Assembly: GCF_003667445.1 (NCBI RefSeq) | Contig: NZ_RCTF01000021.1 | Location: 36,944 to 100,943 of the forward strand | Length of the DNA: 64,000 nt | Direction of reading: 5' to 3' | Source of the DNA: Xanthobacter tagetidis | Lineage (GTDB): Bacteria > Pseudomonadota > Alphaproteobacteria > Rhizobiales > Xanthobacteraceae | Shown: piece after piece, positions 15,998 through 24,330 of the stretch | Position numbering within the stretch: position 1 is the stretch's first letter | Layout: each line of letters begins with the position of its first letter | Notes under the pieces: model-generated | Database searches by the model: none | Seen by the model: the letters and a program-made list of their open reading frames with translations, nothing else | Told to the model about the DNA's origin: nothing | Translations under genes and position numbers: made by a program

Positions 15998-16812
15998 CCC
16001 TTCACCGGCGACTTGGCAGGCCCGTGGGAATGCGAATGGCCATGCGAGTGGCCATGGGCATGGTCGTGATCGTGATCGTGGTGGTGGTGATCGTGGTCGT
16101 GGTCGTGGCCATGGGTGTGGTCATGGTCATGCGCATGCACATGATCGTGGACGTGCGAATGCGCGTGCCCGTGCTCATGGCCGTGCGAATGAGAATGAGA
16201 GTGAGAATGGGAATGCGCGTGGCTGTGCGCATCCGCCTGTGTGGCGGCGGACCCATGGGCTCCGTGATGGTGGTGCGGCGTCGCGTCGGCGCCGGCGAAC
16301 AGCAGGCGCACCTCGCGGGCGTCGAGCTTCGCGGCGATCTCCTCGCCGGGGGCGAAGCGGGTCTTCACGTGCTCGAAGGCATGGGTGCGCATCACTGAGG
16401 CCATCACCTTCTGGTCCACCGAGAGCGGCACATAGACGGTGGAGCCCTTGATGACCGCCGGCCAGTGCTGGTTGCCGAGGCCGTGGCCGAGCTCAAAGCA
16501 GGTGCGCAGAATCTCGGTGGGCGAGAGCTTTTCAAGGCCCTCCAGTTCGATCACCAGCACGTCCTTCAGCGCGATGCGCGCGGCGACGATGATCCCGGCC
16601 GCCTCGTCATAATGCAGCACGTCGCCGTCGTGCAGGTGCTCCGAGCGCGGCAGGGAGATGGCCAGCTCGACGCCGCCCTCGCTCGCCTTGCGCAGCCGGT
16701 TCTTCGGCGCCTCCCACTGCTCCAGCACCAGAAGGTCCACCGCGGCGCCGCGCGCGCGCTGCTGCCACAGCGGATCGCTGAGGTTTCCGAGCGTGGTTTC
16801 GACAAGAATCAT
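15994..16812 (-). CDS. ureE: Urease nickel metallochaperone UreE with very long histidine-rich tail
   Basis: 272 residues from the ATG at 16812, set by a GGAGGAA seven bases upstream. Residues 1-75 form the peptide-binding domain and 76-150 the metal-binding domain (CFELGHGLGNQHWPA, then VMRTHAFEHVKTRF). From about residue 180 the protein becomes a HxH repeat: roughly 41 histidines in the last 92 residues, alternating with S, D, G, A and V. Family tails usually have 5-15. The tail likely stores several Ni(II) ions. The repeat DNA (about 16010-16270) is low-complexity and prone to length change. An upstream in-frame extension to 16998 overlaps crcB and is a shadow. Confidence 0.93.
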   Translation of the reverse strand: MILVETTLGNLSDPLWQQRARGAAVDLLVLEQWEAPKNRLRKASEGGVELAISLPRSEHLHDGDVLHYDEAAGIIVAARIALKDVLVIELEGLEKLSPTEILRTCFELGHGLGNQHWPAVIKGSTVYVPLSVDQKVMASVMRTHAFEHVKTRFAPGEEIAAKLDAREVRLLFAGADATPHHHHGAHGSAATQADAHSHAHSHSHSHSHSHGHEHGHAHSHVHDHVHAHDHDHTHGHDHDHDHHHHDHDHDHAHGHSHGHSHSHGPAKSPVKG

Positions 16813-16834
16813 GAATTCCTCCGAGGGGCCGGCG

Positions 16835-17218
16835 TCACGCGCGGCGCAGGCGCGCGGCAGCCTGAAGGCCGAGCCAGGTGAGGCCGTAGCCGATGACGAG
16901 ACTTGCGAGAATGTAGAGCAGCGACAGGCCGAGCTGGCCCGGCCGGTGCATTTCCGAATAGGCGCCGAAGATGAAGCTGGAGAAGGTGGACATGCCACCG
17001 CAGAAGCCGGTCGAGATCAGCAGCGCCACGTGATCCGGCACCCGGCGCGCCGCATGGAGGCCGAAGACCAGGCCGAGCAGGAACGCGGCGAGCATGTTGG
17101 CGGCGAAGATGTCGACCGGAAACGCCGTGCTGTAGCGCCCGAACAACAGCATGAACATCTCGCGGCCCATGGCGCCGAGCCCGCCGCCGACGAACACCAG
17201 GACTGCCGGATGCCCCAT
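16835..17218 (-). CDS. crcB: Fluoride ion channel CrcB/FluC, second copy
   Basis: 127 residues from the ATG at 17218 (MGHPAVLVFVGGGLGAMGRE), with four membrane helices. The FluC signature appears as STGFCGGMSTFSSF in helix 3, and the N-terminal GGGLGA and the Asn in FAANMLAAFLLG are conserved. FluC proteins work as antiparallel dimers that expel fluoride. Many bacteria carry two adjacent genes, as here, whose products may pair. It lies between the other crcB copy (ten bases upstream) and ureE, inside the urease operon. Confidence 0.9.
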   Translation of the reverse strand: MGHPAVLVFVGGGLGAMGREMFMLLFGRYSTAFPVDIFAANMLAAFLLGLVFGLHAARRVPDHVALLISTGFCGGMSTFSSFIFGAYSEMHRPGQLGLSLLYILASLVIGYGLTWLGLQAAARLRRA

Positions 17219-17228
17219 GCTCTCCTCC

Positions 17229-17612
17229 CTAGGCCCGCGCCAGCGCGACGCCGGCGGCGGCGGCCAGGAGGCCGGCGCCGACCGAGGCGGCGAGATAGAC
17301 CACGGCGAGAGCATGCCGCCGCGCCGATGCCATCTGGACCGCATCGAGCTGCATGGTGCTGAAGGTGGTGTAGCCGCCGAGCAGGCCGGTAAGCACCAGC
17401 GACGAGATGACATCGCCGTAGCGATGCTCCCAGCCGATGGCCAGCAACGCCGAGATGTAGGCGAGCACGAATGCGCCGGAGACATTGATGAGGAAGGTCC
17501 CGGCCTTGAACGGCGAGGCGATATACCGGTCGACGAAGCGGCCGACCTGCCAGCGTAGCAGGGAGCCGGTCCCCCCGCCCACGCCGATCCACAGGATGTC
17601 GCTTGTTTCCAT
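17229..17612 (-). CDS. crcB: Fluoride ion channel CrcB/FluC, first copy
   Basis: 127 residues from the ATG at 17612 (METSDILWIGVGGGTGSLLR). Core motifs are INVSGAFVLAY and LTGLLGGYTTFSTMQLD. The same length as the next gene and complementary termini suggest a heterodimeric channel. It is the first gene after ureC and is separated from it by a hairpin at 17636-17657. No fluoride riboswitch motif is apparent before it, so expression should follow the urease operon. Confidence 0.9.
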   Translation of the reverse strand: METSDILWIGVGGGTGSLLRWQVGRFVDRYIASPFKAGTFLINVSGAFVLAYISALLAIGWEHRYGDVISSLVLTGLLGGYTTFSTMQLDAVQMASARRHALAVVYLAASVGAGLLAAAAGVALARA

Positions 17613-17635
17613 CGTCTGATGCCGCCCGGACGGAT

Positions 17636-17657
17636 GCGGAGGGGCGGACCCCTCCGC
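17636..17657. terminator. Perfect 9-bp hairpin between ureC and crcB
   Basis: GCGGAGGGG (17636-17644) and CCCCTCCGC (17649-17657) pair around a CGGA tetraloop, just after the ureC stop. It has no T-run. It could lower readthrough into the crcB and accessory genes or protect the ureABC mRNA 3' end. Confidence 0.55.
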
Positions 17658-17670
17658 GGTCAATTGTGGC

Positions 17671-19389
17671 TCAGCTGAAGAAATAGAGCTGGCCGAGCGG
17701 CAGGCGCTTGGCCGGCTCGATCGTGGCGTGCTTGCCGTCCACGGTCACGGCGAAGGTCTCCGGATTGACCTCGATCACCGGCATGGCGGTGTTGCGCACC
17801 ATGGAGCTCTTGGTGATGGTGCGCGTGCCGTAGACCGGGACGACCTGGGACTTGAGCTGGTAGCGCTCGACGATGCCGTCCTCAACGCCCGCATGGGAGG
17901 TGAACGTCACCCGGGTCTTGGGCAGCGCCGAGCCCATGGCGCCGAACATCGGCCGGTAGATCACCGGCTGGGGCGTCGGCAGGGAGGCGTTGGGATCGCC
18001 CATGAGCGCCCACGAGATCATGCCGCCCTTGATGACCATCTTCGGCTTGGCGCCGAAGAAGGCCGGCTCCCACAGCACGAGGTCGGCCATCTTGCCCACC
18101 TCCACCGAGCCGATCACGTGGCTGACGCCCTGGGCGATCGCCGGGTTGATCGTGACCTTGGCGACGAAGCGCAGGACGCGCTCGTTGTCGTTGCCCGAGC
18201 TGTCGCCCTCATAGGCGCCCATGCGCTGCTTCATGAGGTCGGCGGTCTGGATGGTGCGCACCCAGTTCTCGCCGACGCGGCCCATGGCCTGGCTGTCGCT
18301 GGAGAGGATCGAGATCGCCCCGAGATCGTGCAGCACGTTCTCGGCCGCGATGGTCTCGGCCCGCACGCGGCTCTCGGCGAACGCCACGTCGGTCGGGATC
18401 TTCGGGCTGAGGTTGTGGCAGATCATGGTCATGTCGAACAATTCGGCCTGCGAGTTGATCCCGTAGGGCAGGGTCGGATTGGTCGAGGAGGGGATGACGT
18501 TCGAGAGCGCTGCCACGCGGATGATGTCGGGGGCATGGCCGCCGCCGGCGCCTTCCGTGTGGTAGGTGTGGATCGTGCGCCCCTCGAAGGCGGCGATGGT
18601 GTTCTCCACGAAGCCGGACTCGTTGAGCGTGTCGGTGTGGATGCAGACCTGGATGTCGTAATTGTCCGCCACCGTCAAAGCGGCGCGGATCGCGGCCGGG
18701 GTCGATCCCCAGTCCTCGTGGATCTTGAGCCCCATGGCGCCGGCGCGGATCTGCTCCTCCAGCGGCAGCGCGGCGGAGCCGTTGCCCTTGCCGAGCACGC
18801 CCGCATTCACCGGCCACGCATCGAACGAGCGGAGCATCATCTCGATGTTCCACGTGCCGGGCGTGATGGTGGTGCCGTTGGTGCCGTCGCTCGGGCCGAT
18901 GCCGCCGCCGAACAGCGTAGTCACGCCGTTGGAGAGCGCGGCCTCGGCCTGCTGCGGCGAGATGAAGTGCACGTGGGCGTCGATGCCGCCGGCGGTGAGG
19001 ATGAGGTGCTCGCCGGAGATGGCGTCGGTGCCCGGGCCGAGCGCGAGGCCGGGGGTGACGCCCGACATGGTGGACGGGTTGCCGGCCTTGCCGATGGCGC
19101 AGATCAGCCCGTTCTTGATGCCGAGATCGGCCTTGATGATGCCCTGGCGGGCATCGACGATCGTGACGTTGGTGATGACGAGATCGGGCGCGCCGGCCGC
19201 GCTGGTCAGCTCGTTGTCATAGCCCATGCCGTCGCGCAGCGTCTTGCCGCCGCCATAGACCGCCTCTTCGCCATAGACCCGCAGGTCCTGCTCGATCTCG
19301 ATGTAGAGATCGGTGTCCGCGAGGCGGATCTTGTCACCCGTCGTGGGGCCGTAGAGGTCCGAATATTGCTGCCTCGAGATCTTCGCCAT
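17671..19389 (-). CDS. ureC: Urease alpha (catalytic) subunit
   Basis: 572 residues, the normal length. The nickel-bridging carbamylated Lys lies in GAMGLKIHEDWG, the metal histidines in GGIDAHVHFISP and CIHTDTLNESGF/YHTEGAGGGHAPD, and the active-site His in MICHNLSPKIPTDVAFAESR. The HNL variant of the last motif, instead of HHL, is allowed in the family and is seen in the Yersinia type. It hydrolyses urea to ammonia and carbamate in the cytoplasm. It follows ureB by 33 bases. Confidence 0.98.
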   Translation of the reverse strand: MAKISRQQYSDLYGPTTGDKIRLADTDLYIEIEQDLRVYGEEAVYGGGKTLRDGMGYDNELTSAAGAPDLVITNVTIVDARQGIIKADLGIKNGLICAIGKAGNPSTMSGVTPGLALGPGTDAISGEHLILTAGGIDAHVHFISPQQAEAALSNGVTTLFGGGIGPSDGTNGTTITPGTWNIEMMLRSFDAWPVNAGVLGKGNGSAALPLEEQIRAGAMGLKIHEDWGSTPAAIRAALTVADNYDIQVCIHTDTLNESGFVENTIAAFEGRTIHTYHTEGAGGGHAPDIIRVAALSNVIPSSTNPTLPYGINSQAELFDMTMICHNLSPKIPTDVAFAESRVRAETIAAENVLHDLGAISILSSDSQAMGRVGENWVRTIQTADLMKQRMGAYEGDSSGNDNERVLRFVAKVTINPAIAQGVSHVIGSVEVGKMADLVLWEPAFFGAKPKMVIKGGMISWALMGDPNASLPTPQPVIYRPMFGAMGSALPKTRVTFTSHAGVEDGIVERYQLKSQVVPVYGTRTITKSSMVRNTAMPVIEVNPETFAVTVDGKHATIEPAKRLPLGQLYFFS

Positions 19390-19422
19390 CTCAACGCTCC
19401 ATTCCCTGATTATTGCGGCGCG

Positions 19423-19833
19423 TCACGACTTGCTCTTGAACCCGTAGCGCTTGGCGCGCTCCAGAGCATCCGCCAGGCGCGGGCGATAGTCGTTGTAGTT
19501 CTCGTCGCCGACCCACCCGTTGACGAGACCGTTGAAGCCGAGCACCCGCTGCTTGCCCTGGAAGGGCACGAGCACGACTTCCTTCTCGTCGCCCGGCTCA
19601 AACCTGAGCGCGGTGGTCGCGGGAATGTCGAGGCGCTTGCCGAACGCCTGCTCGCGGTCGAACTCCAGCGCGGCGTTCACCTCGAAGAAATGGAAGTGCG
19701 AGCCCACCTGGATGGGACGGTCGCCAGTGTTGCGGACCTTGAGGGTCGTCGTCGGATAGCCGGCGTTCAGCTCGATGTCGCCCGCCGCGAGAACGAGGCC
19801 GCCGACCGGGGTCTTCTTCGAATCGCTGTTCAT
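19423..19833 (-). CDS. ureB: Urease beta subunit
   Basis: 136 residues, with typical beta-subunit stretches: VGGLVLAAGDIELNAG, GSHFHFFEVNAALEFDR, GKRLDIPATTALRFEPG and FNGLVNGWVG. The C-terminus is somewhat extended compared with 101-110-residue orthologues, as is common for the Yersinia/Brucella ure-2 type. It forms the (ABC)3 structural complex with UreA and UreC. Confidence 0.97.
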   Translation of the reverse strand: MNSDSKKTPVGGLVLAAGDIELNAGYPTTTLKVRNTGDRPIQVGSHFHFFEVNAALEFDREQAFGKRLDIPATTALRFEPGDEKEVVLVPFQGKQRVLGFNGLVNGWVGDENYNDYRPRLADALERAKRYGFKSKS

Positions 19834-19853
19834 GGTGCGCCGCTCCCGCTGGT

Positions 19854-20156
19854 CTACTTGATCGGGTCGTGCACGGTGACGAGGCGGCTGCCGTCGGTGA
19901 ACACCGCCTCCACCTGCACGTAGGGGATCATCTCGGCGACGCCGTCCATGACGTCGTCGCGGGTGATGGTCTTGCTGGCGATCTCCATCACCTCCTCCAC
20001 GGTCTTGCCCGCGCGGGCGCCGTCCAGCGCAGCGACGGAGATCAGCGACACCGTCTCAGGATGATTCAGCTTCAGGCCCTGGTCCTTCCGCTTCTGCGCG
20101 ACCTGGGCGAGCATGTAGATCATAAGCTTATCGATCTCTCGGGGGGTAAAATGCAC
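19854..20156 (-). CDS. ureA: Urease gamma subunit
   Basis: 100 residues from a GTG at 20156 (VHFTPREIDKLMIYMLAQ), preceded by AGAGGAGG. The family start is MHLTPRE, so this GTG is the clear choice over a longer in-frame reading to 20279. Conserved segments are LKLNHPETVSLIS, GKTVEEVM and MIPYVQVEAVFTDGSRLVTVHDPI. It is the first gene of the operon. Confidence 0.96.
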   Translation of the reverse strand: MHFTPREIDKLMIYMLAQVAQKRKDQGLKLNHPETVSLISVAALDGARAGKTVEEVMEIASKTITRDDVMDGVAEMIPYVQVEAVFTDGSRLVTVHDPIK

Positions 20157-20517
20157 CGGCCGCCTCCTCTTGTTTACCTGCGGTTGCGGTACGCGCCTTG
20201 CGCGCGCATGTCGCCGAAAGCTGACGTAGTATAACAGGGCACCGTCTGGATGTCCTCCCAGTGGGTTCATCCCACCCATTTTTCAATCATTTAAGCGATA
20301 TTCACGCGTTGCGACACATCAAATGTCGCAATCATCGTTGGAATGAGCCCATCGGCCGGGAAAATCCATACCCCGTCTGGGATATGATTATCCTGCGTCC
20401 ACAAGTAATAGCGTATGATGATTTCATCATTGCTTCATACTTTGACGCGATTGCCGCGGCGGCGGGGCGCCGCCAGGAGTTGCAGGGCCAGCGCCGCCAC
20501 CCCGCGCCGAGGCCGGT
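20157..20517. promoter_or_regulatory. AT-richer regulatory leader upstream of ureA with several inverted repeats
   Basis: About 360 bases without a gene. It holds a TATACT hexamer on the minus strand around 20226-20231 as a possible -10. Four inverted repeats follow: GTGGG-N5-CCCAC (20261-20275), TTGCGACA-N7-TGTCGCAA (20309-20331), GGATA-N4-TATCC (20380-20393) and ATGATG-N4-CATCAT (20415-20430). The base composition is clearly lower in GC than the flanks. No NtrC or NifA consensus was found by eye. Confidence 0.55.
20309..20331. promoter_or_regulatory. Candidate operator TTGCGACA-N7-TGTCGCAA
   Basis: A perfect 8-bp inverted repeat with a 7-bp spacer, centred about 164 bases before the ureA GTG. 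It is the best dyad in the leader. The binding protein is unknown. Confidence 0.5.
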
Positions 20518-22380
20518 TCAGCCGCTGCTGGCGCGCCGCTCGGCCGGGGCTTCAAGCGCGAAGGCGGCCTCGAAGGCGCCCGCCGGCATCGGCCTGCCGA
20601 ACAGGTAGCCTTGGCCTTCCGCGCACCGCCTTGCCGCGAGGTGCGCCCGCTGGTCCTCTGTTTCGATGCCCTCGGCGGTGATGGAGAGGCCAAGCTCGCG
20701 CCCGATGCCGATGATGGCGCCGGCGACTGCGGCCTCCCGCGGCGACTGGAGCATCCGGCCGACGAAGCTCCGGTCGATCTTGATGCGGGTCAGGGGATAC
20801 TGGGTCAGCATGCTGAGCGATGCATAGCCGGTGCCGAAGTCGTCGAAGGCGATGCCGATGCCCATCGCCCTGAGCCGGTGCAGGGCCTCCAGCACCGCGT
20901 CGTCGCCCGACAGCACGATGTTCTCGGTGAGTTCCAGCTCCAGGGCCTCGGGCGCGAGCCCGTGCCGTCCGAGCGCCTGGCTCACGTCGCGGACAAGGTC
21001 GCCGGCGTGGAACTGGGCGCCGAAGATGTTCACCGCCATGCGGAAATCCCCGGCGCCGCTGCGCATCCAGCGCGCGGCCTGGGCGCAGGCCTCGTCGATC
21101 ACCCAGGTGCCCACGGCGCCCACGAGGCGTCCCTTCTCAAGCTGCGGCAGGAAGGCGGCCGGGGTCAGCAGCCCGCGGGTGGGGTGGATCCAGCGGATCA
21201 GCGCTTCGGCGCCGGTCAGCGCGCCATCGGCCAGCCGCACCTGCGGCTGGTAGAAGAGCACGAACTCGCCGCGCGCCGCCGCCCGGTGCAGGTCCAGGCA
21301 ATAGACGCGCCGCTCCATCGCCGCCGAGCGCAGGTCCGGCGTATAGACCGCGCGCCCTCCGGCGCCCCCCGCCTTGGCCTGGTTCAGCGCCAGGTCGGCA
21401 TTGCCGATGAGCGTGACCGGCTCCACAGTGTGCGCCGGCGACAGCGCGACGCCGCAGCTCGCGGTGACGCGGACTTCCTGGCCGGTGAGCGGGACGGCGA
21501 TGGCGATGGCCTCCTGGAGGCGCGCCGCCAGCGCCAGGGCCGCGGCGTCCTGCGCCAGGGGGGCGAGGACCGCGAACTCGTCCCCGCCGAGCCGGGCGAC
21601 AGCGAGGGCGTCAGCGTCGGCGCCGTCTCGCAGCCGATGTGCGGCCAGCTGGAGAATCTCGTCGCCCAGGTCCGGCCCGAGGATGCTGTTGATGTCCTTG
21701 AAGCCGTCGAGGTCCACGAGGATGACCGCCGCCGCCGTGCCGTGCAGCAGCGCCTGCTCGACCTTTCGGTAGAATTGCGCGCGGTCGTCGAGGCCGGTCA
21801 GGGGATCGATGCCCGCCGTCCGGGGCGGACCGAAGGCGGCGGGGTCGGGGCGGTTCTCCGGCAGCGGCGCCTCGCTGGCGCAGACGTCGATGCGCCGCAG
21901 CTCGAGCCGGTCCTCCGCCATGCGGGCCAGCTCGACGAGGCGCGCCTCGTCCTCGGCGGTGAAGATGCGGGACGCCTTGGAATCGATGACGCACAGCACG
22001 CCGAGCGCGTGCCCGTCCAGTGACCGCAGCGGGATGCCGGCATAGAACCGGATGCCATCGTCGCCGGTAACCAGGGGATTGTCGTGGAAGCGCTCGTCGG
22101 TACGGGCATCGGGCACGACCATGACGCCCTGCTGCAGGATCGCATGGGCGCAGAACGACACGTCGCGGCTCATGTCCACCTCGTCGATGCCGGTGCTCGC
22201 GGCAAAGAACACGTGGTCGTGGCCGATCATGTTCACCAATGCGAACTTGGCGTCGAACATGCGCGCGGCGATCCGAACCACCGGTTCGAGTTCGGGCAAG
22301 GGGCGCTCGTCGGCGAAACCGTAATGGCGCAGGGCGACAAGGCGTTCCGCCTCGCTCGGGGGTAGGACCGGGCATCTCAT
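20518..22380 (-). CDS. GAF-GGDEF-EAL protein (c-di-GMP turnover)
   Basis: 620 residues from the ATG at 22380, with GGGAG nine bases upstream; a promoter-like pair at 22443-22472 argues against the longer start at 22431. A GAF domain spans about residues 20-160 (FALVNMIGHDHVFFAAS, IRFYAGIPL, GVLCVIDS). The cyclase domain at 185-345 has an intact LGGDEF. The phosphodiesterase domain at 360-610 has intact EALIRW, ELTENIVL, DDFGTGYASL and AEGIETEDQ motifs. No membrane segment is present, so it is cytosolic. Both catalytic cores look active; which dominates cannot be told. Confidence 0.93.
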   Translation of the reverse strand: MRCPVLPPSEAERLVALRHYGFADERPLPELEPVVRIAARMFDAKFALVNMIGHDHVFFAASTGIDEVDMSRDVSFCAHAILQQGVMVVPDARTDERFHDNPLVTGDDGIRFYAGIPLRSLDGHALGVLCVIDSKASRIFTAEDEARLVELARMAEDRLELRRIDVCASEAPLPENRPDPAAFGPPRTAGIDPLTGLDDRAQFYRKVEQALLHGTAAAVILVDLDGFKDINSILGPDLGDEILQLAAHRLRDGADADALAVARLGGDEFAVLAPLAQDAAALALAARLQEAIAIAVPLTGQEVRVTASCGVALSPAHTVEPVTLIGNADLALNQAKAGGAGGRAVYTPDLRSAAMERRVYCLDLHRAAARGEFVLFYQPQVRLADGALTGAEALIRWIHPTRGLLTPAAFLPQLEKGRLVGAVGTWVIDEACAQAARWMRSGAGDFRMAVNIFGAQFHAGDLVRDVSQALGRHGLAPEALELELTENIVLSGDDAVLEALHRLRAMGIGIAFDDFGTGYASLSMLTQYPLTRIKIDRSFVGRMLQSPREAAVAGAIIGIGRELGLSITAEGIETEDQRAHLAARRCAEGQGYLFGRPMPAGAFEAAFALEAPAERRASSG

Positions 22381-22442
22381 GGGATTGGCTCCCAGCTTCT
22401 GTCGCGAGACGGCCCCCACCCGCCGCAGCACGATGGATGAGA

Positions 22443-22472
22443 ATAATAAATCCCCGCCGCCGCGATTGACAA
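22443..22472 (-). promoter_or_regulatory. Sigma70-like promoter for the GAF-GGDEF-EAL gene
   Basis: On the minus strand TTGTCA (22467-22472) is followed after 18 bases by TATTAT (22443-22448), each one base from consensus. The expected transcription start would lie about 55 bases before the chosen ATG. Confidence 0.5.
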
Positions 22473-22518
22473 CCCTGGGCTGCGTTCCGCTAGGTGGACC
22501 TTCTGGGGTCCGCCGGCC

Positions 22519-23448
22519 CTACGGGGGCTGGTCGATGGAGGTGGGCCAGGTGCCATCCGCCATCAGGCGCCGGCTGATGACGCGCAGCGCCTTCGACACC
22601 TCCTTCATGGCGAGGCTCATGGGCCGCACCGAGGTCACGCCGAGGCACAGCAGGCGCCGGATCTCGGGGCGCACGATGCGGCTCACCGACAGTTCGCCCC
22701 GGCTCACCTCCTCGGCCACCGCATAGGTGGGCAGGATGGTGTAGAGCCGGCTGCGCGCGCACACGTCCTTCATGGTGATGATGGTCTCCACCTCGATCCG
22801 GATGTCGAGCGTGAAGCCGAACCGGCGCGCGTGCTGGTCGAGGCGGATGCGCAGTTCGCTCGGCAGGCCCGGCAGCACGAAGGGCAGGCCGTCGAGGTTG
22901 CGGAAGTCGATGGTGCGCGCGCTCGTCACCGGGTCGCCCGCCGGCCCCACGAGGTGCATGTCGAAGCGGCCGAGCTGCTCCTCGCGGATGTCCGCGCGCT
23001 TGTAGCGGTTGAGCACGGTCAGATCGATGCGGCCCACGTTGCGGTATTCGTCCATCAGGCCGGAGAACGCCTCGATCACGTGCAGGTGCACGCCGGGGGC
23101 GCTCTCGCGCAGGTGCTCGAACAATTCGCTCACCAGCGGGCGCCCCACCGAATGCAGCACGCCCAGCTTGACGATGCCGGTCGGCACGTTGGCGGATTCT
23201 CGCGCCTCCATGGCGAGCCGCTCGGCCTGGTCGAGCAGCGCGCGCGCCTTCGGCTCCACCATCTCGCCGAGCCGCGTCAGCACCACGCCGCGTCCGGTGC
23301 GGTGGAACAGCATGCCGCCGCACTCCTCCTCCAGGAGGGCGATCTGCCGGCTCAAGGCGGAGGGGGCGATCTCCAGAAGCTGGGCCGCCTTGGCGAGGCT
23401 GCCCACGCGCGCAACCGCACTGAAATACTGCCACCGCTTAAGGTCCAT
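22519..23448 (-). CDS. LysR-family transcriptional regulator
   Basis: 309 residues. An N-terminal winged helix-turn-helix (FSAVARVGSLAKAAQLLEIAPSALSRQIALLE) is followed by a substrate-binding domain (VKLGVLHSVGRPLVSELFEHL to the C-terminus). It is divergent from the enoyl-CoA hydratase/acyl-CoA ligase operon with a 100-base gap that contains a T-N11-A box, the standard arrangement for a regulator of its neighbour. Domain order and length are normal. The inducer is unknown. Confidence 0.92.
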   Translation of the reverse strand: MDLKRWQYFSAVARVGSLAKAAQLLEIAPSALSRQIALLEEECGGMLFHRTGRGVVLTRLGEMVEPKARALLDQAERLAMEARESANVPTGIVKLGVLHSVGRPLVSELFEHLRESAPGVHLHVIEAFSGLMDEYRNVGRIDLTVLNRYKRADIREEQLGRFDMHLVGPAGDPVTSARTIDFRNLDGLPFVLPGLPSELRIRLDQHARRFGFTLDIRIEVETIITMKDVCARSRLYTILPTYAVAEEVSRGELSVSRIVRPEIRRLLCLGVTSVRPMSLAMKEVSKALRVISRRLMADGTWPTSIDQPP

Positions 23449-23464
23449 CGGTCACCGGAATTCT

Positions 23465-23485
23465 GATTTTTCGACATCTGAAATC
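23465..23485. promoter_or_regulatory. LysR-type T-N11-A box
   Basis: GATTT (23465-23469), eleven bases, then AAATC (23481-23485) form an interrupted dyad with the T-N11-A core. It sits in the divergent gap 17 bases before the lysR start and about 65 before the hydratase start. Confidence 0.5.
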
Positions 23486-23550
23486 GCAATCCTGACACTT
23501 CACGTGCCCCCGGGCCATCGTAAAACTCACGGCCCAGAGGAAACGTGCCC

Positions 23551-24330
23551 ATGCGGCAGAATGAGAAGAATGTGACCAGCACGGTGGCGGTCGCGGTCGA
23601 CGGGGGGATCGCCACCCTCGCGATCGATCGGCCGGAAGCGAGCAACGCCCTCGACGACGCGGTGCGGCGCGACTTCACCGCCGCCCTGCGGGCGCTGGCG
23701 GCGGACGCGGCCGTCGCGGCCGTGGTCCTCACCGGCACCGGGCGCAGCTTCTGCGCCGGCCAGGACCTGCGCGAGGCGGCGGCGCTGGACGCCGCGCGCG
23801 TGCCGGCGTGGCAGGCGGCGCAGAAGGCCATGTTCCAGTCCATCCGCGACCTGGAGAAGCCGTGCGTCGCGGCGCTGAACGGGGCGGCGGCGGGCGCCGG
23901 CTTCCAGGTGGCGCTGTGCGCCGACATCCGCGTCGCCCATGCCGGCGTGCGCATGGGCCAGCCGGAGGTGAAGGCCGGCATCGCCAGCATCGTCGGGTCC
24001 TATCTCATGACGCTCCATCTCGGCCTGTCGAGGAACGTGGACCTCTCCCTGCGCGGCGCGCTGATCGGCGGCGCCGAGGCGCAGGCGCTCGGGCTCGTGC
24101 ACGAGCTGGTCGCGCCCGAGGAGGTGCTGCCGACGGCCCGCCGCATCGCCCGCGAGATGGCGGACCTGCCCGAGCTTGCCTTCCGCCTCTCCAAGCGGCG
24201 CTTCCGGGAGATGACGCAGGCCGGCTTCGACGCCGCCTGCGCGGCCGGCGCGCGCGCCCAGGCCGAATGCTTCGCCGCCGGCGTGCCCCAGCGCGTGCTC
24301 GCCGCGCGCCTCGCGGAGCGCGCGCGATGA
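23551..24330 (+). CDS. Enoyl-CoA hydratase/isomerase family protein
   Basis: 259 residues from the ATG at 23551; a GTG at 23545 is also possible, and GAGGAAA lies upstream. Crotonase features are FCAGQDLREAAALD (oxyanion hole) and GQPEVKAGIASIVG (catalytic Glu). The position of the other hydratase glutamate is a Gln (GAGFQVALCADI), so the reaction may be isomerisation or another crotonase chemistry rather than classical hydration. Its stop overlaps the ligase start (ATGA). Confidence 0.88.
   Translation: MRQNEKNVTSTVAVAVDGGIATLAIDRPEASNALDDAVRRDFTAALRALAADAAVAAVVLTGTGRSFCAGQDLREAAALDAARVPAWQAAQKAMFQSIRDLEKPCVAALNGAAAGAGFQVALCADIRVAHAGVRMGQPEVKAGIASIVGSYLMTLHLGLSRNVDLSLRGALIGGAEAQALGLVHELVAPEEVLPTARRIAREMADLPELAFRLSKRRFREMTQAGFDAACAAGARAQAECFAAGVPQRVLAARLAERAR

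Noticed and set aside
16002..16256. Short minus-strand frame rich in Met, Thr, Ile and Arg inside ureE
   Set aside because: An out-of-frame reading of the CAT/CAC repeat that encodes the UreE histidine tail.
17600..17670. Fluoride riboswitch before the crcB pair
   Set aside because: The segment has a simple 9-bp hairpin but not the conserved fluoride aptamer blocks.
17728..19923. 731-codon plus-strand frame across the urease genes
   Set aside because: Antisense to ureC and ureB, His/Arg/Gly-rich, no recognisable domain.
20157..20279. Longer UreA starting at 20279
   Set aside because: The extra 41 residues are basic and unlike any UreA; GTG at 20156 with AGAGGAGG gives the family-standard 100 residues.
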